Assembly: GCF_000423125.1 (NCBI RefSeq)
Contig: NZ_AUHJ01000001.1
Coordinates: 434,001-498,000 of the forward strand
DNA: 64,000 nucleotides
Reading direction: 5' to 3'
DNA from: Haliea salexigens DSM 19537
Lineage (GTDB): Bacteria; Pseudomonadota; Gammaproteobacteria; Pseudomonadales; Halieaceae
The notes beneath the pieces were generated by a model that saw only the letters and a list, made by a program, of their open reading frames with translations, did not search any database and was not told the DNA's origin. A program made the position numbers and the translations under genes. This document shows, piece after piece, positions 52,989-62,050 of this stretch. Position 1 is the first letter of the stretch. Each line of letters begins with the position of its first letter.

Positions 52989-55235
52989 CTAGACATCGAG
53001 ATGTTTACCCAATGGGAGCTCGCGAATGCGTTGCCCGCTGGCGGCAAAGACCGCATTGGCAACGCTTGGCGCAACAGGCGGTGTAGGCGGCTCACCCACG
53101 CCGCTGGGGGGCGCAGCGCTGGGCATGATATGCGTTTTGATCACCGGCGGCACCTGTTGCATGCGAGCGATCGGGTAATCATGGAAATTGGACTGCTGTG
53201 CCTCACCTCGTTCGAACGTGATCTCGCCATTGAGAGCGAGGCTCAGGCCGAAGATCATGCCTCCCTCCATCTGCGCATGCACGCGATCGGGGTTGATGAC
53301 GCGACCGGCATCCAGCACGCCGTGCATTTCCAGCACCCGCAGCTGGCCATCGCGCACCTCCACCTTACTCGCCACCGCCATATTGCTGAGAAAACTGTTC
53401 GCCGCCGAGAATCCCCAGCCCTGGCCCGCCGGGAGGGATTGCTTCCAGGGCACGCGCTCAGCCAGCGTGCGGATCACGCCGGCCAGACGCGCGGTATCGT
53501 AGGGAAAATCCTCCAGCGAGCGGCCATAATTGCTGTAGTTGAACCCTTCGCCGGCAAAGTCGAGCCTGCGATCCTCGCCGAGCAGATCCAGCCAGAATGC
53601 GATGGGGTCACGCCCCGCCGCGTGTGCCAGCTCGTCAACAAAACTGCCAACGCCAAAAGCATAGGGAATGTTGTATACCGAGCGCAGCCAGCCGATGCGC
53701 ACATGGGCCGGAGCCGGGTGACTCTCAATGCGCAGGTTGGGCACCGCAAACGGCACGCTGGCAAAGGTTTGTGACAACCCTCCTTCGCTGTTCATTTGCA
53801 CCGAGGGGTCAAACGTGGCGCCAATCGGGGGTGCAGCTTCACGCGCCAGCCACGCGGTCACCTGCCCCTGCGCATCGAGCGCACCCTGGAAATGCTGCGC
53901 GCTGCAGGCATGGAAGTAGTCGTGACGGATGTCGTCCTCGCGGCTCCACACCACCTGCACCGGACGTCCGGCGCGACTCGACAGCCGCGCCGCCTCCACG
54001 GCAAAGTCCGGCTTGGACTTGCGCCCGAAGCCACCGCCAAGCAGGGTGACATGCACCACAACCGCATCCACGTCCAGCCCAAGGGCCTCGGCAACCGCCT
54101 TCCGGGTTGCCTGCGGGGTCTGGGTGCAGGCCCAGATCTCACAGCTCCCCGCGGCAACACGGGCCGTTGCGACCGGCGGCTCCATCGAGGCGTGGGCGAG
54201 GTAGGGGGTGCGGTAGGTGGCCCGAACCATCTGCTCGGCGCGCTCCAGTGCTGCGCTGACATCGCCGCGCTCGCGCCGCACCTCACCCGGGCCACTCTCC
54301 ACCAGGGCTGCAAGACCATCCAGATACTGCGTCGCACTGTGTTCACTGTGCGCGCTGGCTGACCAGCGCAGCTTTAACGCGTCGCGTCCGCGCAGGGCAC
54401 TCCAGTTATTTTCGGCCAGCACCGCCACACCTTCGATCGGATTGAACCCGGGTGCGCCGTCCGCTGCTTCCAGCGTCACCACATCAACCACACCGGCCAT
54501 CGCGAGCGCTGCGTCGCTTTCCAGTGACTCGATTTTTCCCTGCAGCCAGGGGCTGCGTTCAATACTGGCATACAGCATATCGGGGAGCTGCACATCAATG
54601 CCATAAACCGCCTCGCCTGCGAGCATGGCGTCGAGGTCGACAATCGGCAGGCTCTGCCCCACGTAACGGAAATCTGCCTCGGCTTTCATGCGCAGGGTCG
54701 CCGTGTCCGGCATGGGCAGCTTTGCGGCGCGTGCCGCAAGCTCGCCAAAACCGAGTGTTTGGCCACCGGGGCCATGCACCACATGCTCGCGCGCCCTGCA
54801 CTGCGCCGCCGGCACGCCCCAGGTATCGGCTGCAGCCGTCTCCAACAGCGTGCGCGCTGCCGCGCCCATCTGCCGCATGACCAGATAAAAATCGCGCACC
54901 GAACGGGAGCCGTCCGTGTTCTGGCTGCCGTACGCCGGATTGGCCTGTGCCTGTATGACCTTTACACGCTGCCAGTCCGCCTCCATTTCATCCGCAACGA
55001 TCTGCGGCAGGCCGGTGCGAATACCCGTGCCCATTTCCGAGCGATGCGCGACAATCTCCACGATGCCATCGGCGCGTACGCTGACAAAAATATTCAGCGC
55101 CGACCCGGTGGCCTCATCCAGAACACCCGCGAGCGCCCCGGGGCCCGGCACGCGAGCACCAAGCACCAGTCCACCAGCGGTGAAGCCTGTGAGCTGCAGA
55201 AAACGGCGCCGGGAGACTTTTCGCAGTGTGTTCAT
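52989..55235 (-). CDS. Molybdenum hydroxylase large subunit (IorB/xanthine dehydrogenase family)
   Basis: 748 residues from the ATG at 55235; a longer frame to 55454 reads through the small-subunit gene in another frame. A twin-arginine signal [10 protein letters not shown] (8-17) directs export. Molybdopterin-binding features: [53 protein letters not shown] and the catalytic Glu in [19 protein letters not shown]. It resembles isoquinoline 1-oxidoreductase beta subunit (IorB); substrate here is unknown, perhaps an aldehyde or N-heterocycle. The start overlaps the small-subunit stop by 4 bp. Confidence 0.9.
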   Translation of the reverse strand: MNTLRKVSRRRFLQLTGFTAGGLVLGARVPGPGALAGVLDEATGSALNIFVSVRADGIVEIVAHRSEMGTGIRTGLPQIVADEMEADWQRVKVIQAQANPAYGSQNTDGSRSVRDFYLVMRQMGAAARTLLETAAADTWGVPAAQCRAREHVVHGPGGQTLGFGELAARAAKLPMPDTATLRMKAEADFRYVGQSLPIVDLDAMLAGEAVYGIDVQLPDMLYASIERSPWLQGKIESLESDAALAMAGVVDVVTLEAADGAPGFNPIEGVAVLAENNWSALRGRDALKLRWSASAHSEHSATQYLDGLAALVESGPGEVRRERGDVSAALERAEQMVRATYRTPYLAHASMEPPVATARVAAGSCEIWACTQTPQATRKAVAEALGLDVDAVVVHVTLLGGGFGRKSKPDFAVEAARLSSRAGRPVQVVWSREDDIRHDYFHACSAQHFQGALDAQGQVTAWLAREAAPPIGATFDPSVQMNSEGGLSQTFASVPFAVPNLRIESHPAPAHVRIGWLRSVYNIPYAFGVGSFVDELAHAAGRDPIAFWLDLLGEDRRLDFAGEGFNYSNYGRSLEDFPYDTARLAGVIRTLAERVPWKQSLPAGQGWGFSAANSFLSNMAVASKVEVRDGQLRVLEMHGVLDAGRVINPDRVHAQMEGGMIFGLSLALNGEITFERGEAQQSNFHDYPIARMQQVPPVIKTHIMPSAAPPSGVGEPPTPPVAPSVANAVFAASGQRIRELPLGKHLDV

Positions 55236-55711
55236 GCCTCGTCCTCCGCCTTCTCTACCGCCGCATTGGTATATTGGGCACTCTTTATAGCAGCGTGAAT
55301 GCGCGGATAAGTACCGCAGCGACACAGATTGCCCGACATGGTGCTGCGAATTTCGTCGTCTGATGCGCCGGGGTTCGCTGCCAGCAGCGCACTGGCGGCC
55401 ATTATCTGCCCTGGCTGGCAGTACCCGCACTGGGGCACGTTGTGCTCGCGCCAAGCCTGCTGCAGAGGGTGCTGGCCATCGGCGGATAGCCCCTCGATAG
55501 TCGTGATTGCGCCGCCGCTGGCGTCGGCGACGGTCACTTGGCAGCTGCGCCGGGCCTGGCCGTCAAGGTGCACCGTGCAGGCACCGCACAGTCCCTTTCC
55601 ACAGCCGTACTTGGTGCCGCGCAGCTGCAGCAGGTCACGCAGTGCCCAGAGCAGGGGCATGTCAGGCTCGCAATCCACTTCCCGCTGCGTTCCATTCACC
55701 GTGAGCTTCAT
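55232..55711 (-). CDS. Molybdenum hydroxylase [2Fe-2S] small subunit (IorA-like)
   Basis: 159 residues from the ATG at 55711; a longer frame to 55840 is unlikely because [12 protein letters not shown] is the family start. The plant-type [2Fe-2S] cluster ligands are Cys37, Cys42, Cys45 and Cys57 in [16 protein letters not shown] and RRSC; the second cluster uses CGYCQPGQ and CRCGTY. It carries electrons from the molybdenum subunit. No signal peptide is visible, so it is probably exported with the Tat-bearing large subunit. Confidence 0.93.
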   Translation of the reverse strand: MKLTVNGTQREVDCEPDMPLLWALRDLLQLRGTKYGCGKGLCGACTVHLDGQARRSCQVTVADASGGAITTIEGLSADGQHPLQQAWREHNVPQCGYCQPGQIMAASALLAANPGASDDEIRSTMSGNLCRCGTYPRIHAAIKSAQYTNAAVEKAEDEA

Positions 55712-55867
55712 CAGCAACCTCCTGAGGGGGATAGAAAACGCTACTCTATACCCTTCAGCTTGCAGGGCAAGTTGAGACCTGCCGGCGCGGCACGGGGTCT
55801 TGCCAAGCACACTGCGTCTGCTACCCTCCAGCCCAACCAAAACACCTTAGCGAGCGTACAACCGACC

Positions 55868-57145
55868 ATGAAACCAGCAACTATCGCCCTCCACGCCGGC
55901 TACGATGGCGACCCAGCCACCAATGCGGCAACTGCCCCCATTTACCAGACCACCTCCTACACCTTTAACGACACCCAGCACGGTGCCGACCTGTTCGACC
56001 TCAAGGTGCCCGGCAACATCTACAGCCGCATCATGAACCCCACCAATGCTGTGCTGGAAGCGCGGATGGCCGCGCTGGAGGGCGGCATTGGTGCGCTCGC
56101 CGTGGCATCCGGCATGGCTGCCATTCGCTACGCTATCGAGGCCATTGCCGAAGTCGGCAGCAACATTGTCAGCACATCACAGCTCTACGGCGGCACCTAC
56201 AACCTGTTCGCCCATACATTTCCCCGTCAGGGCATTGAGACACGCTTTGCCCAGGCCGACGATTTCGACAAGGTTGCCGCGCTCATTGACGACAACACCA
56301 AGGCCCTGTTCTGCGAGTCAATCGGCAATCCGGCCGGCAACGTGGTCGACATCGCGCGCTGGGCGGAGATTGCGCACGCGGCTGGCGTACCACTGATCGT
56401 CGACAATACCGTTGCCACACCCACGCTTTGCCGGCCCTTCGAACACGGTGCGGATATCGTGGTGCACTCGCTGACCAAATACATCGGCGGCCACGGCACC
56501 ACGATCGGCGGTGCCATCGTGGACTCAGGCAAATTTGACTGGGCAGCGCAGCCGCGGCGTTTCGCCATCATGAACACGCCCGACCCTTCGTATCACGGCG
56601 TGGTCTACACCGAGGCCATGGGGCCTGCCGCCTTTATCGGCCGCTGCCGTGTGGTGCCATTGCGCAATACGGGGGCCGCGCTGTCTCCACACAGCGCATT
56701 CCTGCTGATGCAAGGACTGGAAACACTGGAGCTGCGGATGCAGCGCCATTGCCACAACGCCAAGAAGGTTGCCAAGTACCTGCACAAGCACCCGCAGGTT
56801 GAGTGGGTCAACTATGCCGGGCTGAAAGACAGCCCCCATCGCGCCACCTGCAAGAAAATCTGTGGCGGCAAGGCATCCGGCATTCTCAGCTTCGGTATCA
56901 AGGGAGGCAGTGAAGCCGGCGCCCGCTTCATCGACGCGTTGCAGCTGATTCTGCGTCTGGTCAATATCGGCGACGCCAAGTCCCTCGCCTGTCACCCGGC
57001 CAGTACCACACACCGCCAGCTTAACCCGGAAGAACTCGCCTCCGCCGGTGTCAGCGAGGACATGGTGCGTATCTCCGTGGGTATCGAGCATGTCGACGAC
57101 ATCATCGCCGACATCGAACAGGCGCTGGAGGCGAGCCAGAGCTGA
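55868..57145 (+). CDS. O-acetylhomoserine sulfhydrylase / methionine gamma-lyase family PLP enzyme
   Basis: 425 residues from the ATG at 55868; the frame is open upstream to 55538 but ATIALHAGYDGDPATNAATAPIYQTTSY is the family start. PLP lysine is in HSLTKYIGGHGT; ASGMAA, LYGGTYNLF and SLACHPASTTHRQL are further conserved sites. The length of about 425 and the last motif fit MetY (O-acetyl-L-homoserine plus sulfide to homocysteine) better than the shorter CTH/MGL type. The 156-bp gap upstream contains CTTGC-AGG-GCAAG; no riboswitch is seen. Confidence 0.9.
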   Translation: MKPATIALHAGYDGDPATNAATAPIYQTTSYTFNDTQHGADLFDLKVPGNIYSRIMNPTNAVLEARMAALEGGIGALAVASGMAAIRYAIEAIAEVGSNIVSTSQLYGGTYNLFAHTFPRQGIETRFAQADDFDKVAALIDDNTKALFCESIGNPAGNVVDIARWAEIAHAAGVPLIVDNTVATPTLCRPFEHGADIVVHSLTKYIGGHGTTIGGAIVDSGKFDWAAQPRRFAIMNTPDPSYHGVVYTEAMGPAAFIGRCRVVPLRNTGAALSPHSAFLLMQGLETLELRMQRHCHNAKKVAKYLHKHPQVEWVNYAGLKDSPHRATCKKICGGKASGILSFGIKGGSEAGARFIDALQLILRLVNIGDAKSLACHPASTTHRQLNPEELASAGVSEDMVRISVGIEHVDDIIADIEQALEASQS

Positions 57146-57163
57146 GCTGAAGCTGCGCGGCCG

Positions 57164-58039
57164 TCACCGTTTCCGATACGGAATATCGCAGTAGGTGATC
57201 GGCTGCGCCGGCGTCGCGCCGGCGTTACGCAAATAGAGCGACAGGGAATTCATCGACAGGTCGATGTTGCTGGTGGGCCCAAGAAAAACATGTTCGATGG
57301 CAAGTTCTGCTGAGGCATTGCGCAGGCAGAATGGATACCAGGGAATGAGCATGGAGGTGCCTTCCCTGAACTGCACCGGCGCGGAGGCGGGATCGGAAAT
57401 CGTGGGGGACACGATCCGCCATTCCTGCTCTTCCTCAAAAGCCGGGTGCTTGAGAACAGCCGAAATACGCAGAAGATCACCTTCGATACTCTGGAACAAC
57501 GCCATCCAGCGTTCGTTTTCTGACTGTGCCCTGTCGTCGCTTGGCGTTTGCCCTGCGAGCGTTTCAAGCGTATCGATAATCTCATTGATCATTTTCGCCT
57601 GAAGTGCCGGCTCGTAGACGCACTGGCCCACCTCAAAGCCCTGGCGCAGCGCACAGTCCAGAATATGCGCTGGATCGAAGCCAAGGCTGACACCCTTGCC
57701 GTGCACACTGTAACCACGCCACTGACTCAACAGATTGCCGTTGCCCCGAAACGATGCGCAGAACAGCATTGGGCCACTCACCACACGGTGCGTCAGCCAG
57801 TCGAGGAAGGTGGTCAACAGTGCCGGGTTATCCACCCCTGAGAGAATACGCCGGGTTACGTGGTCACTGAGCAAATCCAGTGTATGACGCAATTCCGTGG
57901 AATCGTTCATGTAGCGTATATCGCTACAGCGCAGTTCCGCCGCACCCACAATGCCCAACAACCCACTGAGCGTGGTGTAGTGGTACAGCGTTTCCTGCGG
58001 CGCATCCGCAAACAGGCGCTGTGATATCAGGTCGAACAC
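57164..58039 (-). CDS. DUF2971 protein
   Basis: 291 residues. DUF2971 pattern: LYHYTTLSGLLGIVGAAELRCSDIRYMNDSTEL, then FCASFRGNGNLLSQWRGYSVHGKGVSLGF, and a C-terminal EEQEWRIV. The family is widespread and scattered, with unknown function; some members occur near toxin or defence genes. Here it lies 77 bp downstream of fadE on the same strand, with no island around it. It is convergent with the metY-like gene, 18 bp apart. Confidence 0.85.
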   Translation of the reverse strand: MFDLISQRLFADAPQETLYHYTTLSGLLGIVGAAELRCSDIRYMNDSTELRHTLDLLSDHVTRRILSGVDNPALLTTFLDWLTHRVVSGPMLFCASFRGNGNLLSQWRGYSVHGKGVSLGFDPAHILDCALRQGFEVGQCVYEPALQAKMINEIIDTLETLAGQTPSDDRAQSENERWMALFQSIEGDLLRISAVLKHPAFEEEQEWRIVSPTISDPASAPVQFREGTSMLIPWYPFCLRNASAELAIEHVFLGPTSNIDLSMNSLSLYLRNAGATPAQPITYCDIPYRKR

Positions 58040-58116
58040 GCGGCACGGCTCCCGGTTTGCACTGTCATTGCCACACTACCATTGCCGCACTACGCGCCTG
58101 CTATGACAGTCAAGGG

Positions 58117-60522
58117 TTACAGCAGCGCTTCAAAGTGGTCGGTAAGCACGCAGTCCCGGCGTCGCGCATCGTACTCACGCAGGGGCTCCACATCCTCCGC
58201 GCGAATCACCTGCTTGGCTACAGCCTCCTGCAGCGCTTCATCCAGCGTGTCCGCCTCCAGCTCGCCTTTGCTCCACGCTTTCTGCAGGGCCACAAAGGGC
58301 TTCTCCACCGCCAACAGCATCTGGTAGGTACTTTCCACTCTACCCACCGCGTCCTCGGGATCGATACTGAGGTAGACCCGCTCGGACAACGTGCCGCGTA
58401 CCGGGTTCGGGGCCATGATGAGGTCGCCGAGGTCGCGCACCATGGCGTCATTCGGTGCTGGATAGATACGCCCCAGCGGCAGGCAAAGCGCACGCAACGC
58501 CAGTCCCAGCGCACGCGGCTGGAAGTTCGCACAATACGCAATCAATGCTTCCTGGGCGAGATGCAGCGAGCGTTGTAGCGCATACGCCGCGTGCGCATCC
58601 GCCTCCTTGCTGCGTGGCTGCGTGGCATGAAACTTCAACAGACTGCTGGCAATCAGCAACTGGCTGTGCAGGTCGCCGAGGCGGGCCGAGAGCAATTCGC
58701 GCCGTTTCAGGTCACCGCCCAGCACACCCAGTGCCACATCGGCGCAGATCGCCAACGCGGCGCTGAGATGGTTGATACGCTGGTACCAACGCTTGCTGAA
58801 ATCATCGGCCCCTGAGGGGACTCCACTGAAATGCGCGCCGCTGAGGCCCAGCATGAGGAGCCGTGCAAAATTGCTACCCGCATGCCCAAGATGACTCATG
58901 AGCAACGGTTCAAACGCGCGCAGCCCCTCGTGCTCCTCCTTCGCCTCAAGCGTCTGCATCTCGTCGAACAGATACGGGTGGCAGCGCATGGCTCCCTGAC
59001 CAAAAATCATCAGTGACCGGGTAAGAATATTGGCACCTTCAACCGTGATCGCCACTGGCAGCGCGTGATAGCCCGCCGCAAGAAAGTTGCGTGGGCCCAG
59101 CTGTATACCGCGACCGCCCACCACATCCATGCCGTGATTGACCAGCGTGCGCATGAGCTCGGTTGCGTGGTACTTGGCCATCGCGGTCATCACCGAGGGC
59201 GTGCCGTCTTCCAGGGAGCGAGTGATCAGTTCACGCAGCGCCTCCAACGTGTAAGCACCCGAGGCAATCTCGGCGGTGGCTTCCTGTACACCCTCAAACT
59301 TGCCAACTTCCATGTTGAACTGCCGGCGGATGCGCGCGTATGCACCTACCATCAGGTAGCACATCGCACCGCTCGCCGTGGACAGCGCCGGCAGGGAGAC
59401 ACCGCGACCGGCGCCCAGGCATTCGATGAGCATCCGCCAGCCCTTGCCTGCCATCGCGGGGCCGCCGATGATCCAGTCGACGGGGATGAACACGTCGTGC
59501 CCCTGGATGGGCCCGTTCATGAAGGGTGCGCCCGGGTTGTGCCGGCGGCCTATTTCCACACCCGGATGCGTCGCCGGCAACAGGGCGCAGGTGATGCCGT
59601 AATCGGTTTTTTCCGGATCTCCCAGCAGGCCTTCCGGGTCCTCCAGTTTGAACGCCAGTCCAACTACGGTGGCCACGGGTGCGAGCGTGATCCAGCGCTT
59701 GTGGAAATTGAGGCGCAGACCAATAACCTCCTCGCCCTCGAACTCCCCCTTGCAGACCACGCCGAGGTCGGGAATTGCTCCGGCGTCGGAGCCAACTTCA
59801 GGGCCCGTGAGGCCAAAACAGGGTAACTCGCTGCCATCGGCGAGTCCGGGCAACCAGCGCTGCTTCTGCGCCTCGGTACCGTATTTGACCAACAACTCAC
59901 CCGGACCCAGTGAATTGGGCACCATCGCCGTGACCGCCGCGGTTATCGAGCGGCTGGCAAGCTTGCCCATGATTCGGCTCTGCGCATAGGGACTGAAATC
60001 ACGACCGCCAAACTCCTCGGGGATAATAAGCCCGAAGAAGCCCTTCTCACGCAGATAGCTCCATACCTCCGGCGAGAGATCCTGACGCTGGTGCACGTCC
60101 CACTCGGTGATCATGCTGCACAGGGTGTCGACTTCGTTGTCCAGAAACGCCTGTTCACGCTCACTCAGCGCTGGAGGGTGCGTTGCGGCGAAGGCCTGCC
60201 AGTCCGGCTGGCCACTGAATAACGACTTGTCCCAGCCCGTGGTGCCGGCCTCCAGTGCCTCGCGTTCGGTACTGCTCATCGACGGCATGGCCTTGCGCAG
60301 CAACTTGTAGACGGGGGCAACCAGATACTCCCTACGCCAGGACTCAACGTTCAGCATCAGAAGCACCGCAAGGGTGGGCAGAAATATGAACCACATACCG
60401 CCCTCCCCCAGAGACAGGAGCAACGTGCCCAGGCCGACCAGCACCGAGCCCGTGGCGAGGGACGGGCGCAGCAGCAACACGGCAAGAACAAGCAGGATAT
60501 AGAGAACGATCGACAGCAACAT
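58117..60522 (-). CDS. fadE: Acyl-CoA dehydrogenase FadE
   Basis: 801 residues from the ATG at 60522, close to E. coli FadE. Two N-terminal membrane segments (about 2-20 and 25-56), then the catalytic domain: LREKGFFGLIIPEEFGG, CFGLTGPEVGSDAG, HKRWITLAPVATVVG and AGRGVSLPALSTA; the DUF1974 C-terminal half follows with VVGGRGIQLGPRNFLAAGYHALP. It catalyses the first beta-oxidation step, acyl-CoA to trans-2-enoyl-CoA, at the inner membrane. This matches the ligases and thioesterase at the left of the window. Confidence 0.94.
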   Translation of the reverse strand: MLLSIVLYILLVLAVLLLRPSLATGSVLVGLGTLLLSLGEGGMWFIFLPTLAVLLMLNVESWRREYLVAPVYKLLRKAMPSMSSTEREALEAGTTGWDKSLFSGQPDWQAFAATHPPALSEREQAFLDNEVDTLCSMITEWDVHQRQDLSPEVWSYLREKGFFGLIIPEEFGGRDFSPYAQSRIMGKLASRSITAAVTAMVPNSLGPGELLVKYGTEAQKQRWLPGLADGSELPCFGLTGPEVGSDAGAIPDLGVVCKGEFEGEEVIGLRLNFHKRWITLAPVATVVGLAFKLEDPEGLLGDPEKTDYGITCALLPATHPGVEIGRRHNPGAPFMNGPIQGHDVFIPVDWIIGGPAMAGKGWRMLIECLGAGRGVSLPALSTASGAMCYLMVGAYARIRRQFNMEVGKFEGVQEATAEIASGAYTLEALRELITRSLEDGTPSVMTAMAKYHATELMRTLVNHGMDVVGGRGIQLGPRNFLAAGYHALPVAITVEGANILTRSLMIFGQGAMRCHPYLFDEMQTLEAKEEHEGLRAFEPLLMSHLGHAGSNFARLLMLGLSGAHFSGVPSGADDFSKRWYQRINHLSAALAICADVALGVLGGDLKRRELLSARLGDLHSQLLIASSLLKFHATQPRSKEADAHAAYALQRSLHLAQEALIAYCANFQPRALGLALRALCLPLGRIYPAPNDAMVRDLGDLIMAPNPVRGTLSERVYLSIDPEDAVGRVESTYQMLLAVEKPFVALQKAWSKGELEADTLDEALQEAVAKQVIRAEDVEPLREYDARRRDCVLTDHFEALL

Positions 60523-60652
60523 GGCGGAACACCTCGTGCAAGCGCACCGGGCCGGTGCGTAAGGAACAGCCCACAACCTACCATAAAGCATTCAGGCGAC
60601 TGCGCACAATCACGGGCAGAACGCCGCGCAACCACCCGGTCGACGGGCAAAC

Positions 60653-60682
60653 TGGCCAGCCCCCGGTCATAAACGCTATACT
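60653..60682 (+). promoter_or_regulatory. Possible sodB promoter
   Basis: TGGCCA (60653-60658) and TATACT (60677-60682) are 18 bp apart, about 120 bp ahead of the sodB ATG, leaving a fairly long leader. The -35 matches 4 of 6 consensus bases. Nothing else stands out in the 282-bp gap between fadE and sodB. Confidence 0.35.
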
Positions 60683-60804
60683 CAGGGCCTCGCTGGACCA
60701 CCTCCAATAATAGCGCCGGCTTTTTCACATTCGGCTGGCGACACAATGCATACAGTCTGGACGATGGCCAACTCATGAGTTCTGAAAATTTCGGAGGCAA
60801 CAAC

Positions 60805-61386
60805 ATGGCTTTTGAACTTCCCGCACTGCCCTACGCACGTGACGCTCTGGCGCCGCACATTTCCGCCGAGACCATCGACTACCACTACGGCAAGCATCAC
60901 AACACCTATGTCGAAAAACTCAACGGCATGGTTCCCGGCACCGAGTTTGAAGGCAAGTCACTCGAAGAGGTGATCAAGACCAGCTCCGGCGGCGTGTTCA
61001 ATAATGCGGCGCAAATCTGGAACCACAGCTTCTACTGGGAATGCCTGAGCCCGAATGGTGGCGGCGAAGCCAGCGGCGCTGTAGCCAAAGCGATTGATGC
61101 CGCCTTTGGTTCCTTTGCCGACTTCAAGAAAGCCTTCACCGATGCCGCTGTCGGCAACTTCGGGTCCGGCTGGACGTGGCTGGTGAAGAACAGCGATGGC
61201 AGCGTTGCCATTGTTAACACCAGCAATGCGGAAACACCGCTCACCGACAGCAGTGTCACACCGTTGCTCACCGTGGACGTGTGGGAACACGCGTACTACA
61301 TCGACTATCGCAATGCGCGCCCGAAATACATGGATGCCTTCTGGGCGCTGGTCAACTGGGACTTCGTGAACAAGAACCTGGCCTGA
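60805..61386 (+). CDS. sodB: Iron superoxide dismutase
   Basis: 193 residues from the ATG at 60805, which has GGAGG 8 bp ahead; an ATG at 60775 would add ten residues not found in SodB. Typical Fe-SOD start FELPALPYARDALAPHISAETIDYHYGKHH, metal ligands His27, His in WNHSFYW, and Asp and His in DVWEHAYYIDY. The AAQIWNHSFYWECL and NFGSGWTWL segments favour iron over manganese. It protects the cytoplasm from superoxide. A strong hairpin follows. Confidence 0.95.
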   Translation: MAFELPALPYARDALAPHISAETIDYHYGKHHNTYVEKLNGMVPGTEFEGKSLEEVIKTSSGGVFNNAAQIWNHSFYWECLSPNGGGEASGAVAKAIDAAFGSFADFKKAFTDAAVGNFGSGWTWLVKNSDGSVAIVNTSNAETPLTDSSVTPLLTVDVWEHAYYIDYRNARPKYMDAFWALVNWDFVNKNLA

Positions 61387-61394
61387 CCCTACCT

Positions 61395-61416
61395 CCGCCG
61401 GTGCTCCCACCGGCGG
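61395..61416. terminator. Strong GC hairpin between convergent sodB and lrp-like genes
   Basis: CCGCCGGTG (61395-61403) and CACCGGCGG (61408-61416) give a perfect 9-bp stem with a CTCC loop, 8 bp after the sodB stop and 4 bp before the convergent gene's end. No U-run follows on either strand, but the stem is very stable and the site symmetric, fitting a shared terminator. Confidence 0.55.
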
Positions 61417-61420
61417 CACT

Positions 61421-61879
61421 TCACCCCAGCGGCAATGCGGTGGTGGCTTTTATTTCTTCCATCACGAAGCTCGCAGACACATCGAACAGATCCGCTTCAA
61501 TCAGGCGTTGATACAGGCGGTCGTAGCCGGGCATGTCTGCGACGACCGCCTTCAACAGGTAATCAAGCTGCCCACCCAGCCGATACACCTCGAGTATTCC
61601 TTCAACATCCTGCACGATCCGGTTAAACCGCTGCGCCCAGTCTGCATTGTGCTGGTTGGTGCGCAGGGTGATAAACACCGTGAGGCCCAACCCCACACTG
61701 GCCGGATCGAGCAGCGTAACCCGCTGGCGGATGACGCCCGCTTCCTCCAGTTTCTGTAACCGGCGCCAGCACGCCGACTTGGAAAGCGCCACCCGCTCCG
61801 CCAGATCGCTCACCGACAACGCCGCATCCGCCTGCACCAGCCGCAGAAGCTGCCTGTCCTGATTATCGAGCACCAACAT
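61421..61879 (-). CDS. Lrp/AsnC family transcriptional regulator
   Basis: 152 residues from the ATG at 61879; a longer frame to 61924 reads into the operator region. Helix-turn-helix at about 5-55 (LDNQDRQLLRLVQADAALSVSDLAERVALSKSACWRRLQKLEEAGVI), then an RAM ligand domain (LGLTVFITLRTNQH, GQLDYLLKAVVADMPGYDRL). Such proteins sense amino acids and often control the gene next door. It is divergent from the class V PLP enzyme with two direct repeats and a palindrome between them. Confidence 0.92.
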   Translation of the reverse strand: MLVLDNQDRQLLRLVQADAALSVSDLAERVALSKSACWRRLQKLEEAGVIRQRVTLLDPASVGLGLTVFITLRTNQHNADWAQRFNRIVQDVEGILEVYRLGGQLDYLLKAVVADMPGYDRLYQRLIEADLFDVSASFVMEEIKATTALPLG

Positions 61880-61926
61880 GTTGCGATTTCCCCGAGATGA
61901 AACGATTATGCCACTATAAAACAATT

Positions 61927-62008
61927 ATTCGGAACAATGTGCCCAATATTACTCATTTATGCGCACAAATTCGGACAATGTGCCACGACGTCAAAGGTAC
62001 ACTGTACC
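61927..62008. promoter_or_regulatory. Candidate Lrp-type operator array
   Basis: ATTCGGAACAATGTGCC (61927-61943) recurs as ATTCGGACAATGTGCC (61969-61984), about 42 bp, or four helical turns, apart, placing both on the same DNA face. A third element, GGTACA-C-TGTACC, is a perfect 13-bp palindrome at 61996-62008 and overlaps TACACT, a possible -10 box for the gene at 62051. GCACA at 61964-61968 pairs with TGTGC at 61979-61983. Confidence 0.55.
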
Positions 62009-62050
62009 CTTGAATCTGGCTCGTTACCCCCATCGCGCAGGAGCAACCGC

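Noticed and set aside
55712-55867. SAM riboswitch ahead of the metY-like gene
   Set aside because: No conserved SAM aptamer core or terminator is visible; only a short CTTGC/GCAAG repeat is present.
57164-58039. Phage-defence island
   Set aside because: A single DUF2971 gene without restriction, toxin or integrase neighbours is not enough.
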